64,000 bases of DNA from Zerene cesonia (taxonomy: Eukaryota; Arthropoda; Insecta; Lepidoptera; Pieridae). Where the stretch lies: contig NC_052105.1 in assembly GCF_012273895.1 (NCBI RefSeq), forward strand, positions 620,001 to 684,000, read 5' to 3'. The translations under genes and the position numbers were made by a program. Below, piece by piece: positions 36,201 to 47,822 of this stretch. The notes beneath the pieces are model-generated. The model was not told the origin of the DNA and made no database searches. It saw nothing but the letters and a program-made list of their open reading frames with translations. The first letter of the stretch is position 1. Each line of letters opens with the position of its first letter.

Positions 36201-36300
36201 CCATTAGAAGCGAGACTGCTGTTAAGGGGAAGGAAAATGCAAGCTCTCGGGTGGTTCACATACACTTTTTATCCGGCTATTTCAGCTTTAGAAAAATTTA

Positions 36301-36480
36301 CCGCCTTGTAATTGTCAGAACTAGACCAAATTAATTGTGTGACCATAGGGTCATACGAGACACCAGCATTCAAATAAAAAAGTATAATTAATTCACCAAT
36401 TTGAAAGTTCTGACGTATCGAAGCCAAAAAAAATACAGACGAATTGACAATCTCATCTCTTTATTTGAAGCCGATTGAAC
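36301..36480 (+). repeat. Dispersed repeat, 'ctagaccaaatt' family, longest copy
   Basis: Reads 'ttgtcagaactagaccaaat', 'tgtgaccatagggtcatacg', 'gagacaccagcattcaaat', then 'tttgaagccgattgaac'. It is the most complete of the copies at 631, 18097 and here. No reading frame seen. Confidence 0.5.
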
Positions 36481-36820
36481 AAATAAAACCGTTTCACACC
36501 TTCCTTTTTTGCTAATCGGATGAGTAGATAGTCTATATATTATTGAAGGAAAACAATATCTTATAATGATATTATACGAGTGTATGTTTACTATCCATAA
36601 TATAACAACTTACCTTACTTACCTTCATTCCTAAGATACAATTTTTTTATAAAAACCAATCCCATCCGCCTTTTTAATAGCTCTTACAATCACGAGAATA
36701 ATCTTTCATCGCTAAAAAGTGCGCATTTGCAATCGTACAAAGCTGAAGAAATCTAAAGACGTACTCTCGACTCCCAGTAGTTGGCGCTCTGGTTTCGCGC
36801 GTCATACAGCAGTCATAGTA

Positions 36821-36828
36821 CTTTTATA
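36821..36828 (-). promoter_or_regulatory. Orphan TATA-like motif
   Basis: On the minus strand the sequence is TATAAAAG, inside a locally GC-richer 200-bp patch (36690-36900). About 110 bases downstream is an ATG followed by 'aaagattattctcgtgatt' and a GTAAGA that could be a donor. No downstream exon was identified, so this could equally be chance. Confidence 0.2.
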
Positions 36829-37855
36829 CGTATGGAAGAGCAGGTCAAGTGCGCCTCGAGAGCTAGAAAGCGGGTAGACGGAACATCTTATGATCGCGAC
36901 TGCGTAATGGAATAACGAGAATATAACATGCAATTTGTTTGTTATGTTAAAAAAACATGGCTTTTTGAAAGATATATTTTCTATATAATAGCCAGTAATG
37001 TCAAAATAGCACAGCTTTTTATAGCATGTTTGTTCTATCCTTTTCAATTATTATTAAAACGGTAATAAATGTGAGGATATATAAGATCTACATTTTGATG
37101 TATATTTTGTATTTTATGTCAGATTTTTTTGACGCCTAAATAGATTATAAGTAGTCTTTAATTTAGCACATTGGTTTTTTTATCAATAAAAATTAAATTC
37201 TGTTAATGAGAGAACATACCGTCTAGATTGCTCGATTTATTTTATTGGCTTTGGCTGGCAGAATAGTTGTGGATTATTATATATAATAAACGTATTCAAA
37301 AAGCAAAGGTAAAAAAGGTTTACGTAAATCCATTACAATAGTATAAGGATAGTAGGTACTCTCTCTTATTCTTATTCTCTCTCATTATTTCTTTCGAATG
37401 GCTTAACCTGAAATTGGGAAAGTCAGCAGTTTAATTTTATTTTCTACAATATTTTCTACGTTGTGCAAACGACTGCACATTAATTATGCTAGCTAAGTTG
37501 AAACTTTTTTATTTCTGCCTGACATTCCGTCCACGTATTAAGAGGAAATTTCGCAGTAAAAACGAGCCTATGTCTAGCAACTATCTCCACAGCCGATAAT
37601 CATATCATACAATCGGTCCGTTAAATAATTATGGATTTCTTAATCATCTGTATTTAATATGATTTCTTTCCACAATCCATTAGGGTTGTAAAATGTATAG
37701 AAGTAAAATAAATTTTTCGTTAACTGCTATTATTAGCGCCCAGAACGATATGATAGACATTGAAACAATTCGGAGTATTTATGTGGAAAAGAAATAAAAA
37801 CTTGCACAGATTTTAACGACTTATAATAGGTAATTCTTTCATTCTGGATTCTAAA

Positions 37856-37935
37856 ATGGGTTCGTATGACAACAATTTCTTATCAAATACGAGAAGAACA
37901 CACAAATCGGTTAAAAACCCATGGAGTTAACGAGC
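37856..37935 (+). repeat. Dispersed repeat fragment
   Basis: Contains 'tctaaaatgggttcgtatg' just upstream, 'gacaacaatttcttatc' and 'cggttaaaaacccatgg', related to the fragment at 28882-28990 in the CHSY1 intron. The short open frame over it is not considered a gene. Confidence 0.35.
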
Positions 37936-38607
37936 AAGAAAACCAAAAAAGCAGTCGACATGAGAACCTTGGTTACACATCAGATATTTATTCAGCCATA
38001 ATCACAAGGCATTTTTATCAAGCCCATTTAAAAGTCAAAATTTTGAAATTATTTAAATTTATGAATATGCATTTTATATGTTTTATAATCCCTGTTAATC
38101 ATGTAACTTAATTTACAATTATTTTATATTAAAAAATTTGTATTTGAGTAACAATGCACTGGGCATAAATTAATTAAAAGCAGGGGAAAGTTGTGACTTT
38201 ATGTAAATTTAGATGAATGTTTATAATAAATTCTCTTATTTTTATATATGAACATATTAAAATGTATGTATAATACTTCTGTTTGTTTTCATTAGAATCT
38301 TGAAAACACGTTTACTGTGGCTTGTGAGCTATGTATTGTTTAGTTGCGTATGCTCAATTATTTTGATCATCTTAAGCTTTTCAAAGGTAGTTAATGCAAT
38401 TACCAAAGAATATAACATCTATTAGTAATAATATATTTGGTATTCTTTGGTTTGGAAGAAAATACCTATTTAAAGTTTTTGGGCCAATTTTTGGAAGAAA
38501 GAGTTAAAATTCAGTATGGAATAAACTGATAATATTTTTTTGGTACATAAGTGTGGGCAATGTTTCGATATTTTTAAAGGAAACAAATATTACGGTGTCA
38601 AAATGTA

Positions 38608-38613
38608 TTTATT
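38608..38613 (-). terminator. Candidate poly(A) signal for the cuticle gene
   Basis: AATAAA on the minus strand, about 370 bp beyond the stop codon of the cuticle gene, in a T/A-rich run. Consensus hexamer only; other variants lie closer to the stop. Confidence 0.4.
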
Positions 38614-38979
38614 TTTTTTTTGAAAAATAAAAAAAAAAACAAACTTAAATATAAATTAAACTATCCTTAACAATAGACTTTATACAAAACAAGAGTCGTT
38701 CCCAGCGGTAAGCCACTTCGTTCTGCGTTCTGGTAGACTGACAGATGACAGTTGCCATGTGACAGGTGTCATCTGTCAGAGCTGACAGCGTTACGACTGG
38801 CTGACCGTTAGGTAACCCGTAAGCGTGCATAGTCGCAAGCGTTGGCCAGGTGTGGACGGCAGGGCGCCGCCACCTACATTGTACGTGGCTGACGTCCAAA
38901 TATTATTTACATTCGAGCCATCGGAGATGTTACGACGCTCGAATAACGGCGCTCAGAGCGTTTGGATCATCGGACTGGT

Positions 38980-39450
38980 TTAGTAGGGAGCTCCGTAGCT
39001 TCCGGAAGGAGTGCCGTAGGAGGTTGATGGGCCAGATGGGTAGCCACCACCGGAGGAGGTCTGCTCGTATTGGGCGACCTGGATAGCCTGACGGACACCC
39101 TCAAGGTTGATGCCTACAACGCGACCGCCTCCATGGGGCACACCGTAGGAGGATGAAGGAACACCATAGGAAGATGAGGGAACACCGTATGAGGAGGAGG
39201 GAGCGCTGATGCCGATTCCGGAGCCGGAGGAAGCTTCTTCTTTAAGGAGGATTTGACGGATTTGTTCCAAGAGGGCAGCGTCGACGTTCTGGCCTTCGGA
39301 GGTTTGGTAGCCGGAGGACACGGCGCGGTAGGCACCGCCTCCGCTCAGGCCGGAGCCACCGTGGAAGCTGCCGCCTCCTGAGGGACGGTTGTAGTTGTAG
39401 CCCGATGGGGGCTCGGCGCTGGCACACGCCACCAAAGCCACGGCTATGCA
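38980..39450 (-). CDS. Cuticular protein, exon 2 (YGVP-repeat structural protein)
   Basis: Encodes residues 7-162 of a 162-residue secreted protein, ending in TAA at 38980-38982. The acceptor is 'cattcttccacag'. The exon starts with CIAVALVACASA, the hydrophobic end of the signal peptide, likely cut after A18. The mature part is rich in Gly, Ser, Tyr and Pro. SSSYGVP is repeated three times (residues 91-111, 39136-39198), with TSYGTP and GSYGAP near the end, resembling resilin-like YGAP motifs. Two short amphipathic stretches (DAALLEQIRQILLKEE and INLEGVRQAIQVAQYEQ) flank the repeats. There is no Rebers-Riddiford chitin-binding consensus, so it fits the low-complexity group of insect cuticle proteins rather than CPR. 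It would be exported by epidermal cells into cuticle. Its GC content is far above the surroundings. A resilin-like or other matrix protein is an alternative. Confidence 0.88.
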   Translation of the reverse strand, partial: CIAVALVACASAEPPSGYNYNRPSGGGSFHGGSGLSGGGAYRAVSSGYQTSEGQNVDAALLEQIRQILLKEEASSGSGIGISAPSSSYGVPSSSYGVPSSSYGVPHGGGRVVGINLEGVRQAIQVAQYEQTSSGGGYPSGPSTSYGTPSGSYGAPY

Positions 39451-40970
39451 CTGTGGAAGAATGATACAATTACTATTGCTTCATTTCAGGTTAATACGTA
39501 GTGTTCCTAATTAATTTATTAAAACAACATTGACATGTTTTTTGTAAACAACACCATTATACGTTGTTTCAATTAACCCTATTGACCTCTTCTAAAATAA
39601 TGACTGCAATTAAGAAATACACGGAATTTGAATTAAGAGAGAAATCTACATTTATGTTTGATAATGATTAGCCATTGCAAAATTATGCTCTATCACGATT
39701 ACAAATGATTGTTTCGACTTTCTAAGATTTATTTGCTTAGTAATTTGAGGTTCATATGTAAATATATGTTATTCAATAGAGTTGCGTAAATATTAGAGAT
39801 GCTAACAGACGTGCGCTGCATTTGTTTGTCATGTTAGCTACTGTGCTGAGCGTAAAACGGGAAAACACGTTTTTGTTTTATAGTTGTTTTTTTATTAGCT
39901 TTTACCTACGTGTCATTATTTTGATTACTATAAAAAATCAGTCATCAACAGAAGTCTTCTTTGAAAGGCCAGACAATTGGTATAAGATTAAAGGAGAGAA
40001 TGCATTATAAATTTTTTTACTGGCCTTTCATTTTTGTTATGATTTAAAGTGTGATAAATAGGAACACATTAAAAAATGTTCCATTTTAGGATTAATGGAA
40101 CACTAGTTTCGCTAGTACCTTCGCCCGCAAACTTAAAGGAAGCTTATGGGAAAGTTAATACATGCAATAAAATGAAGCCTATATTACAACACCTTATCTA
40201 TCTCCAAACATAAAAATCACAACCTGAAATCGTTCAGATGTAACGTAAAAGAAGGACGAACAAAAAAACAAGCATACTCGCGTTAAAAACAAGTATTAGT
40301 GAGGGGGGTGTGTCTTTAAATATTGACTGAAATTTATTGGCTGTTTAAAGTGTATATATTTAATTATTCACTATATCTCTTTAAACATTGAAAACGTTTA
40401 TGAAACGCTTAAGTATCAAACCTTGTTCTAAATAAATATACGTATTGGTAAATATTTACAATTTAAATAGCCTCATAACAAATGGAAAGTCGCATTCTTC
40501 TTAATTTATAAATAAGTATTTTATGCAAATAATATGTAATAACATAAAGAACGTAAACTTAAAGATATGATTATATTATGCATTGTTACATTTTTTATTA
40601 ATATTCATCTCGCATATTTATGATATTATTCTAATCTTATAACGATTAGTGATTTAAACATATAAGACAATGGCGGGAAAGTAAAAGTACAAATTAAACC
40701 GCCAACACAATTAGAATCTATGAATTTTAATATTTTTCGTTGTAGGTTGAATAAGTGTGTTTATTATTATTGATGATAAAGTGTGAATTGGAGTGAAAGT
40801 TCGGTCGCAGGTCAGGCGCCTAGAACAGAACATTACTAGTTACGTCAACGATGACTTTACGAAAGGTTATTTTACCGTGAGAAAGGGGTTTTTGAAGATG
40901 TAATCATTGGTTTATTATCTGCGCAAAATGTACGTGTGGATGGCATTAAGCTGTGAGCACACCTTGTTCA

Positions 40971-41581
40971 TCAACTTTTTGTTAGTTGAAGTAGATAATA
41001 GTTTGTAAGCAAACTATCTTTTAATACATTATATATCAAGCAGATTTTGAAATAACACAAATAGAATGCAACTCTTCCTAATACACGCTGTCCGTCTATA
41101 ACAAGGCTGTATTTCATGTATCCTAATAAATCCAAATAGTAAGACAGTTTACATTTCCAGAGATGTATTTCTGTTGTTAACTGTTCTGTTAAACGACGAT
41201 TGGCTCGGTCATAAAATGGATGGGTGATAATTGTTTTTTGTAGTACTGAGCTTATTTGTACCAAACCCTCAGTGTCGCGAGCCCAACCGTTTTTCATATC
41301 ACTTATTCAATGGTTTTCTAAATAATTTTAAAATTAGCTGTCTGTGAATAATAATTTCTACAAATTATATAGTGAAATTGTGAACAAAAGTCACAAAGAC
41401 GGAAGTCACGGACGCGCAAACTTTGATCTCGACTCTCTTCAGGCGTTATTATCTGTGGACTGTCACGTAATGCTATAACTTGGAAAAGTATGAGCTGTGG
41501 ATGTCGGTTAATTAATTGTGCTGGATTAGTAAGCTTATTAAGATATAAACTGCCAAGCAATTGATCATTTATGGTTGACAT
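40971..41581 (-). other. Two adjoining open frames, possible relic
   Basis: Within the cuticle gene intron and on its strand, two open frames of 87 and 108 codons (41581-41318 and 41297-40971) follow each other in different frames. Their peptides are less biased than typical AT-rich noise, for example NRRLTEQLTTEIHLWKCKLS and ALRDSPQIITPEESRDQSLR. No family or motif is recognised. They may be a frameshifted relic, or chance. Confidence 0.2.
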
Positions 41582-43466
41582 TAATTACTTTAGATCATAA
41601 ATGGCTAGGAGATTTGCATAGTTTTATAGTAATTTTTTTCGTACAATCGAAAACCATTGAATTTGAATTAATATTGAGAATTAATACACTTAATTATTTC
41701 AAAAACAACTGAATTTATTTATTCGATCTATAGCAAATTACGTCATTTTTCTAATCAGTGCAAAATAATCGAGTCACGTAAAAGACAATCGTGTTTAGAA
41801 TCGATTGCAATTACAAAATCGATTAGGCTTTGAAGATGGCCGAATGTAGGACACGGCTGACGACTATGTCCTTTATGGGTATCGAATACTGATAATAAGT
41901 GGAATCACGCTACGTGTCAATCAGCTTTTGCGATTTGTGAAGATGATGTCAACGTATTAGAGAACTCTGCAATGCTTTTTTCTAGGAACGAATAGTTCAG
42001 AATGCACAGGCTTTAATGCTAAGTGCTTCTAAAGAATAGCTCTTACAAAATTATTTATTTTGACATTGTAAGTACTCGTCGTAGAAAGGATATAATTCAT
42101 TGGTTTTTCTTATTTGTCATGTTCATTAACTAATGGATGTTGCGATAAAGATATTACATTAATTTCATCTTAATTTTTAATTTTTTCGAGTAAAGGACTT
42201 TCTCAGGGTCAATATACATAATGCTTCCTTTTTATTTTATTAGGAGAAATCAATGCTAGCTGATCAAATATTTTCGATATCCTGACCAACAAATTAAATC
42301 AACAAACGAACACGGTAGCTGACCCTTGACCCGTGTCCCAAGCGAAAGGAATGATGCAGCAATGCATAATTATCTAAGATTAATAATAATCAATAATATA
42401 TTCGAGTTTACACAACTGACAAACACAATTGCATAGCGCTTGCAATTACATGTTCTCATTACATAACTGATTTTTCATGATTTGTTACGATAATTTGTTA
42501 ACCGGCAGGCGGTTGGTGGTTAGGTCAGTACTGAAACGATTTTCAGTTTTTTCCTCTGTATAATACAAGATTTGTAGTGTTACGTTTTGTATTTGTTATA
42601 TATATATACATGTAGTCATTGATGGAACATGAAATAAATACTTTTAACGCGTTAATAATTTAACAGATCGCATTTTTAATATTTTTTTTTTTATATATTC
42701 TTTTAATAAATTTGTAGCAAAAGGCGTTTTGAAAATGAAGTTTTATATTAAACTTTTTTGTTTAAATTAAATAATTTCGAACTAATATTGCGAATAATAA
42801 AATATTTATTTATTTTTGTTTCTGAAGTAAATAGGCGTGGTTGTTTTATTATTTTTTTCTATGTATGACTATACTACTTGTTAATACGATTTTCTATAGA
42901 CTCAATGCTTCTGTTATGTCATAAGATCATTGGCCTTTGCAATAGTCGCAGATTTACATCTCCATTGTTTGCGTTCAAATTATAGAGATTAATATCGTGA
43001 CAAAAACGTGCACTACGCATAATTAGCTTTTTATAATGTGTGAATTTATTAGACCCGGTGACATTTGAATAACGGTTCGCTTTATCTGTATTCTCAGGAT
43101 TCAATTGATTTTTTAGATGTGGTAAAACGTTCTTTTCTTGAGATATGATTTTTTTTCCGGATCATTTGAATTTGGAACAAGTTACACAATTCCGTTGAAA
43201 ATAGCAAATTACTAAGGAGAATGCTTTGAGTTTCTGGCATCTAACTAATTTCAATTTTTACAAAATATTATTAGCTTTTGAAAACGCATGAAACTAACTG
43301 TTAAAAGCAACTGTATGTTCGGAAATCAAGGGACGCGTTCCAGATCGAAAAATTCATGAAAAAGAAAACATAAAACAAAAAATGAAAATTCCCGCGCAAA
43401 TCGAAACGTCACATTGATTTCTGAACGTCACTTCACTATCACTGGCACATCACTACACTGACTTAC

Positions 43467-43484
43467 CGCTACGAATGCTTTCAT
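43467..43484 (-). CDS. Cuticular protein, exon 1 (signal peptide start)
   Basis: Only 18 coding bases: ATG at 43484 gives MKAFVA, followed immediately by a consensus donor GTAAGT. Joined in phase 0 across a 4016-bp intron to the exon at 39450, it gives MKAFVACIAVALVACASAEPP, a textbook insect cuticle-protein signal peptide. A short first exon that ends within the signal peptide is the usual architecture of insect cuticle genes. Without this exon the second exon would have no ATG start. The leader is short, about 45 bases if transcription starts some 30 bp after the TATA box. Confidence 0.85.
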
Positions 43485-43548
43485 GGTGATAATGCGGGGT
43501 CACTTCGGTTCGTAAAGAACTTGTGTGATGGTCCTCTACTGTCATACA

Positions 43549-43556
43549 GATATATA
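43549..43556 (-). promoter_or_regulatory. TATA box of the cuticle gene
   Basis: On the minus strand 'ggtatatatctg' places TATATA at 43551-43556, about 65-70 bp upstream of the ATG at 43484. A start site some 30 bp downstream (near 43525, in 'ccatcacac') would leave a leader of about 40-45 bases. The area just upstream (43560-43620) is GC-rich, with 'ggtggggcgg' on the plus strand. A sharp TATA promoter suits a stage-specific, highly expressed cuticle gene. Confidence 0.6.
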
Positions 43557-44004
43557 CCAAATGTGTTGCGGTGGGGCGGAGAAAGGATAGGAATGGTTGT
43601 GCAATACGGGAGATGCTGCTAGTGTATGAAACTGACTAATTGGAGGGCATCATGAGATTTTTGGTGATCGACGGGTGAACTTCGGTACTATTCATTTTGA
43701 TTGCATTTGGGCTTTAGGTAAACGTGATTAGTTGAAACGGAAAAAAAAATTTTGGGTATATTTAGGTTATTAAAATATATGAAAATGTAAAAATTTTTAG
43801 TATTTATCATTAACCGAGAGATTCCGCAATACATTCTATGTAGGATGAATTTGTTTTTGCCTAAAAAATTGTAAAAGAACTGGTGTGCAAATGATAACAA
43901 TGGGTCACAATTAACACATATCAAAATCATTAAATCATTAAAATACTAATGAAAGTAAGGCAAATAATGTAAAAACTACATATAAACAAGGATAAGATAT
44001 TTTT

Positions 44005-44225
44005 TGTTAGAGCGGACATTCGAGCTTCTGGCTCGGCTTATGGTAAGCGATTACCAGCACATTTGCAGAGGCAGGGCCACTGTAAATGCTTTGACCGCTT
44101 TGATGGGAAAAGGGATAAGGAAGGGATTGATGACGGAATTGACTGAGAGGAAAAGGAACAGGCTTTCTGCTACCCCTCTTATCATTCGCAATACAGTAGC
44201 ATTCGCATGATACAATTTCACGCGG
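44005..44225 (+). mobile_element. SINE-like repeat, diverged copy
   Basis: Blocks include 'ttatggtaagcgattacc', 'catttgcagaggcag', 'aaagggataaggaaggg', 'ttgatgacgga' and 'aaaaggaacagg', in the order of the SINE-like family. The 5' part is diverged ('gagcggacattcgagcttc'). Open frames across it on both strands are incidental. Confidence 0.5.
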
Positions 44226-45289
44226 GTCTTCTGCATAAAAAGATTGAATTAAATATGAATGACTAAGATTAATATAAAATATCTGTAGTCAGGTCCCATA
44301 TGCATTTATATTTAAATTTTATGAAACATTTAACAATGCATAAATATTGCATACAAAGTCCTTGTAAGACGCACAAGGTCATGGCCTTATGCATGCAGAA
44401 TTCGATCGTCAACTGTTCAGTCATTAACAATGACAAGAGTTTTAATACAATATTATCATTGATATAAACATATAACGGTCAACGATCACCACAGTATATA
44501 ATACTTCAGTTATCCATATTAAAGAAAGAGTTAGCCTTTTTCCAAAAAAATTTTTTAGAAAAATTTGCAGAATTTGCATGTAAATAAGTAGTTTAGAAAG
44601 ACAACGACTTTTATGTACATTTTTATGTATTCTGGTGGTTTCTTCAATAATTTAGGGGACGACCATTCTTTAAGTGAGACACCCCCTCTCCTCTCCACTC
44701 TTCCGTCAATCTCATGTGAGATTTCTTATAGCTCTCTAATGTGATGAATTAATAATGTTAAAAAATACAAAAAGGTGAACAGTACTTTTATTGACGACTG
44801 ACATGTTACATGACAACTATTTATTTTCTTTTATTACACTGTTGTATCTTCAGGCGGCAATCTAGTTATTAAATAATATCATCTGGAGCTAAACTTACAT
44901 TACAATATATCTATGCAAATATTAGTCACGATCTAGACTAGTGCGTAAAAGTTAGAAAATCCATCACATTATGTTCAACTGGTTAGTGGTTTTGTTTAAG
45001 TTGTTTTGGTTTGAAAATATACACTTTCGTTTTATTGTTATTTATATTATTATGGATTTAAAAGCTGAGCGTTCGAAACCATGGTTACATACAAATGTAT
45101 CGATTGAATCTCGCGATGAAATCGTAAAGAGAATGTTTAACTTAGATTCTAAAGGTCACAGGTTCAATTACTAGAAGACTTCTCAAGGTATTATTCAATT
45201 TAACGGTATGACCGCAGAACGCGTCATTTATGTTCACAAATAATAACAAAATCTCTCAAAACTTAAAATTATCGGAAGTTTAAATTGAT

Positions 45290-45481
45290 GATTGGCAAAG
45301 TGCTGTCTAAGTTTCTTAAGTAATGAAATTTGGTACAGATGTTGTTTGTGACCTGGAAAAAGACCTGGAATAGTTTTTATCTCCGAAATCCCACGGGAAT
45401 GGAAACTATGCGAGAATAACCCTGGGACTGACTGACACTTAGCGAAGCGGCGGAAGGTCGAAGCCGCGGACGAAAAGCTAG
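45290..45481 (+). mobile_element. Helitron-like element, diverged
   Basis: Ends in 'gaagccgcggacgaaaag' and CTAG at 45478-45481. Upstream are 'aatttggtacagatg' and 'atctccgaaatcccacggg', typical of the body of these elements. The 5' end is uncertain. It sits only 11 bp before the next Helitron, whose copy is much better preserved. Confidence 0.4.
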
Positions 45482-45492
45482 CGCATAGTGCA

Positions 45493-45694
45493 TCCTACTA
45501 ATATTATAAATGCGAAAGTTTGTAAGGATGTGTGTGTGTGTTTGTTGCTCTTTCACACAAAAACTACTGAACCGGTTGCAATGAAATTTGGTACCCAGAT
45601 AGGTGGACAACTGGAATAATATATAGGCTACTTTTTATCCCGATATTCCTACGGGATACGGACTTACGCGGGTGAAACCGCGGGGCGTAGCTAG
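45493..45694 (+). mobile_element. Non-autonomous Helitron, intact ends
   Basis: Starts 'tcctactaatattataaatg' after host A and ends 'cggggcgtagctag' before host T. Hairpin 'gcgggtgaaaccgc' near the 3' end. Very close in sequence to the copies at 22741 and 58465, which suggests relatively recent spread. The minus-strand open frame across it is incidental. Confidence 0.75.
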
Positions 45695-46058
45695 TAGTTC
45701 ATAAATTCATAAGCAACTTTTAAGTTTTGAATATAACTATCGGAGCTGTACCCTGTGATTTGATTTTTTGGACGCTTTAACGACTTTAAAAAAACGTTAA
45801 TACCCTTCTACAAGTAAAACTGTAGACATAATTATTGTAAGAGAGAATAAGTCAACAAGCCAATCGCCCCATTGATATTTTTTAATCTGCTAAGCTAGTC
45901 GCAGCAGCAATTTAAATGTAATTATTTGATTTTCTTCGGGGTTTCAAAATCACGAAAAAAGCCTCACTTATTTCACCATATGGGTACCAGGAAGATATCC
46001 CTTGTTATTTCAGATTGTACGTTACGCGATATCAGATTTTCCATCATATAATGATATA

Positions 46059-46337
46059 AGCGGTCCGCCCCGGCTTAGCCCGTGGTACATATATAGCCTA
46101 TAGCCTTCCCCAATAAATGGGCTATGCAAAGAAAGAATTTTTCAAATCGGACCAGTGGTTCTTGCGAATGGTGCGTTCAAATAAACAAACTCTTCAGCTT
46201 TATAATATTAGTATAGATATAGCCTTCCTCAATAAATGGGCTATGCAAAGAAAGAATTTTTCAAATCGGACCAGTGGTACTTGCGATTGGTGCGTTCAAA
46301 CAAACAAACTCTTCAGCTTTATAATATTAGTATAGAT
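46059..46337 (-). mobile_element. Helitron-like element with 119-bp tandem duplication
   Basis: The minus-strand 3' GC block ('gtccgccccggcttagcc') is followed by two tandem units, 46100-46218 and 46219-46337. Each runs 'atagccttcc(c/t)caataaa' through 'aaatcggaccagtggt' to 'ttataatattagtatagat'. The units differ at only four of 119 positions. The open frame across both is a by-product. Confidence 0.65.
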
Positions 46338-47636
46338 TGAATTCCGCCAATCGCTTATCACATCTACTCTAAATCTAAGTACAACATTTAAATGCAATTT
46401 TTTTCAATGTTGTATTTTGAAATAAGTAATGATTTAATGTTTGCAATATTTTCTCAATTGCTTGTGAGGTATTCGGGCTTCATACTTATTAGCTTTTTAA
46501 TAAGCTCAAATAGCTCACAAGTAATTGGGGAAGAGGAATATTCTAGTATTTTCTTGCGTTTGATTTTACGCGAGTATTATACATTTAGAAATTAAAGACT
46601 TAAACGGATTTTAAACGCGATTTATTCATTATATTATTAACCCAACGTTTCGAACGTTTAAACGCCTTTAATTTCTAAAAGGAATATTTTATTTCAAGGA
46701 TAAACGGTGAACGCTTATTGCCAGTAAAAACTAGCTGAAACTTATCCAGGTATTTGGTGAATAGATTGATTATAATATCTAGTTTTAGTACTCTGGAATG
46801 TATACTATGTATATGGTGTATTAAAATTTTTCTTTAGAATATTTGCTAATTTGCAGTAAAGGTACACAAACACAAATAATATTTATCACATCTATATATG
46901 AATACGCCGTGGTTTGACTTGTTGTATGTGTTGTTGAAGGCAAAACCGTTAAATTACATCAAATAAAATCGCGAGATTGCAAGCCGTGATCATTTGAAAT
47001 TTAATTCATAATTTTTTCGTTATATTATAATTGCCCAATTAAACAAACTTATATCTTATAATAACAACAGAACTGAAGTTTTGGGGCCTTTTTCTTTGCA
47101 ATTTTTATAAATCGAACCTATCCTAACCCATTATATCGAATAATGATATTTCATAAATAGATTATAACGTAATGAAACAGAATCATTGAAAGCAGTATGT
47201 TACGGATCACAATTTATCAACATGGTTACAGTTTTACGGTGACACGTGTTTTACAGAATATAGAGAATATTCTGTAGTTCATAGTTGTTCTCTACGATTC
47301 GTGATACACGAAGCGTTGTTATCATATTACAAGTGATAACAATATTGATTTGTTGAATGTATGATTCAACGTGTGAGGTTCTTTTGAATTAGAAGGTCGA
47401 ATTTTGTCCATCGGATGATTTTCTATAGCCAATTTCATTCGCACTTATACGCAAACTCACATGTGCAGGACATTTCAAGAAAGAAAGAAAGAAATTAATT
47501 GTCATCTAAAACAAAAACGGCCTTTTTTGACAGTTTTTTTAATATACATAACATTTTGGAGGCGGACCCAAATTTTTTGTATTCTTTTAAAGTTTTAGTA
47601 ATATTTTTTTATTATTTCTTTTTTAATTTTTTATAT

Positions 47637-47822
47637 GTCATAGCGGGCAACTGAGCTGGTTGTGGTTCGCCTGATGGTAAACGATCACCACCGCCCATGA
47701 ACATTCGCAGAGGCTCAGACCTCTGAGAATGCGATGCCCGCTTTTAAGGGATAAGGGATAAGGAAAGGATTGATGACTGGAAAGAAGGAATGGATTGGGA
47801 AGGGCTAGGAGAAGGAAATAGG
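47637..47822 (+). mobile_element. SINE-like repeat
   Basis: Begins 'gtcatagcgggcaactgagc', continues 'ggttcgcctgatggtaaacg', 'accaccgcccatgaacattc', 'gggataagggataagg' and 'gattgatgactggaaag', and breaks off at 'aaataggaac'. It ends exactly where the 53-bp palindrome starts. Confidence 0.6.

Larger units (their letters stand above)
33283..38600. other. Intergenic stretch between convergent genes
   Basis: AT-rich DNA between the 3' ends of CHSY1 and the cuticle gene. It contains the 'ctagaccaaatt' repeat at 36301-36480, a related fragment at 37856-37935 and an isolated TATA-like motif at 36821. Minus-strand open frames near 34651-35136 encode peptides without recognised domains, and I do not call them genes. 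Confidence 0.5.

Noticed and set aside
39436..39441. Independent start of the cuticle protein at an internal GTG
   Set aside because: The frame continues upstream to a splice acceptor and joins to MKAFVA at 43484, giving a complete signal peptide.
39114..39469. Other minus-strand open frames over the cuticle exon
   Set aside because: They are out-of-frame shadows of the GC-rich repeat-bearing exon.
45377..45610. Minus-strand 77-codon frame
   Set aside because: It runs across two Helitron copies; related copies do not keep the frame.
46117..46335. 72-codon plus-strand frame with an internal peptide repeat
   Set aside because: The repeat is explained by the 119-bp tandem duplication within a noncoding Helitron-like element.
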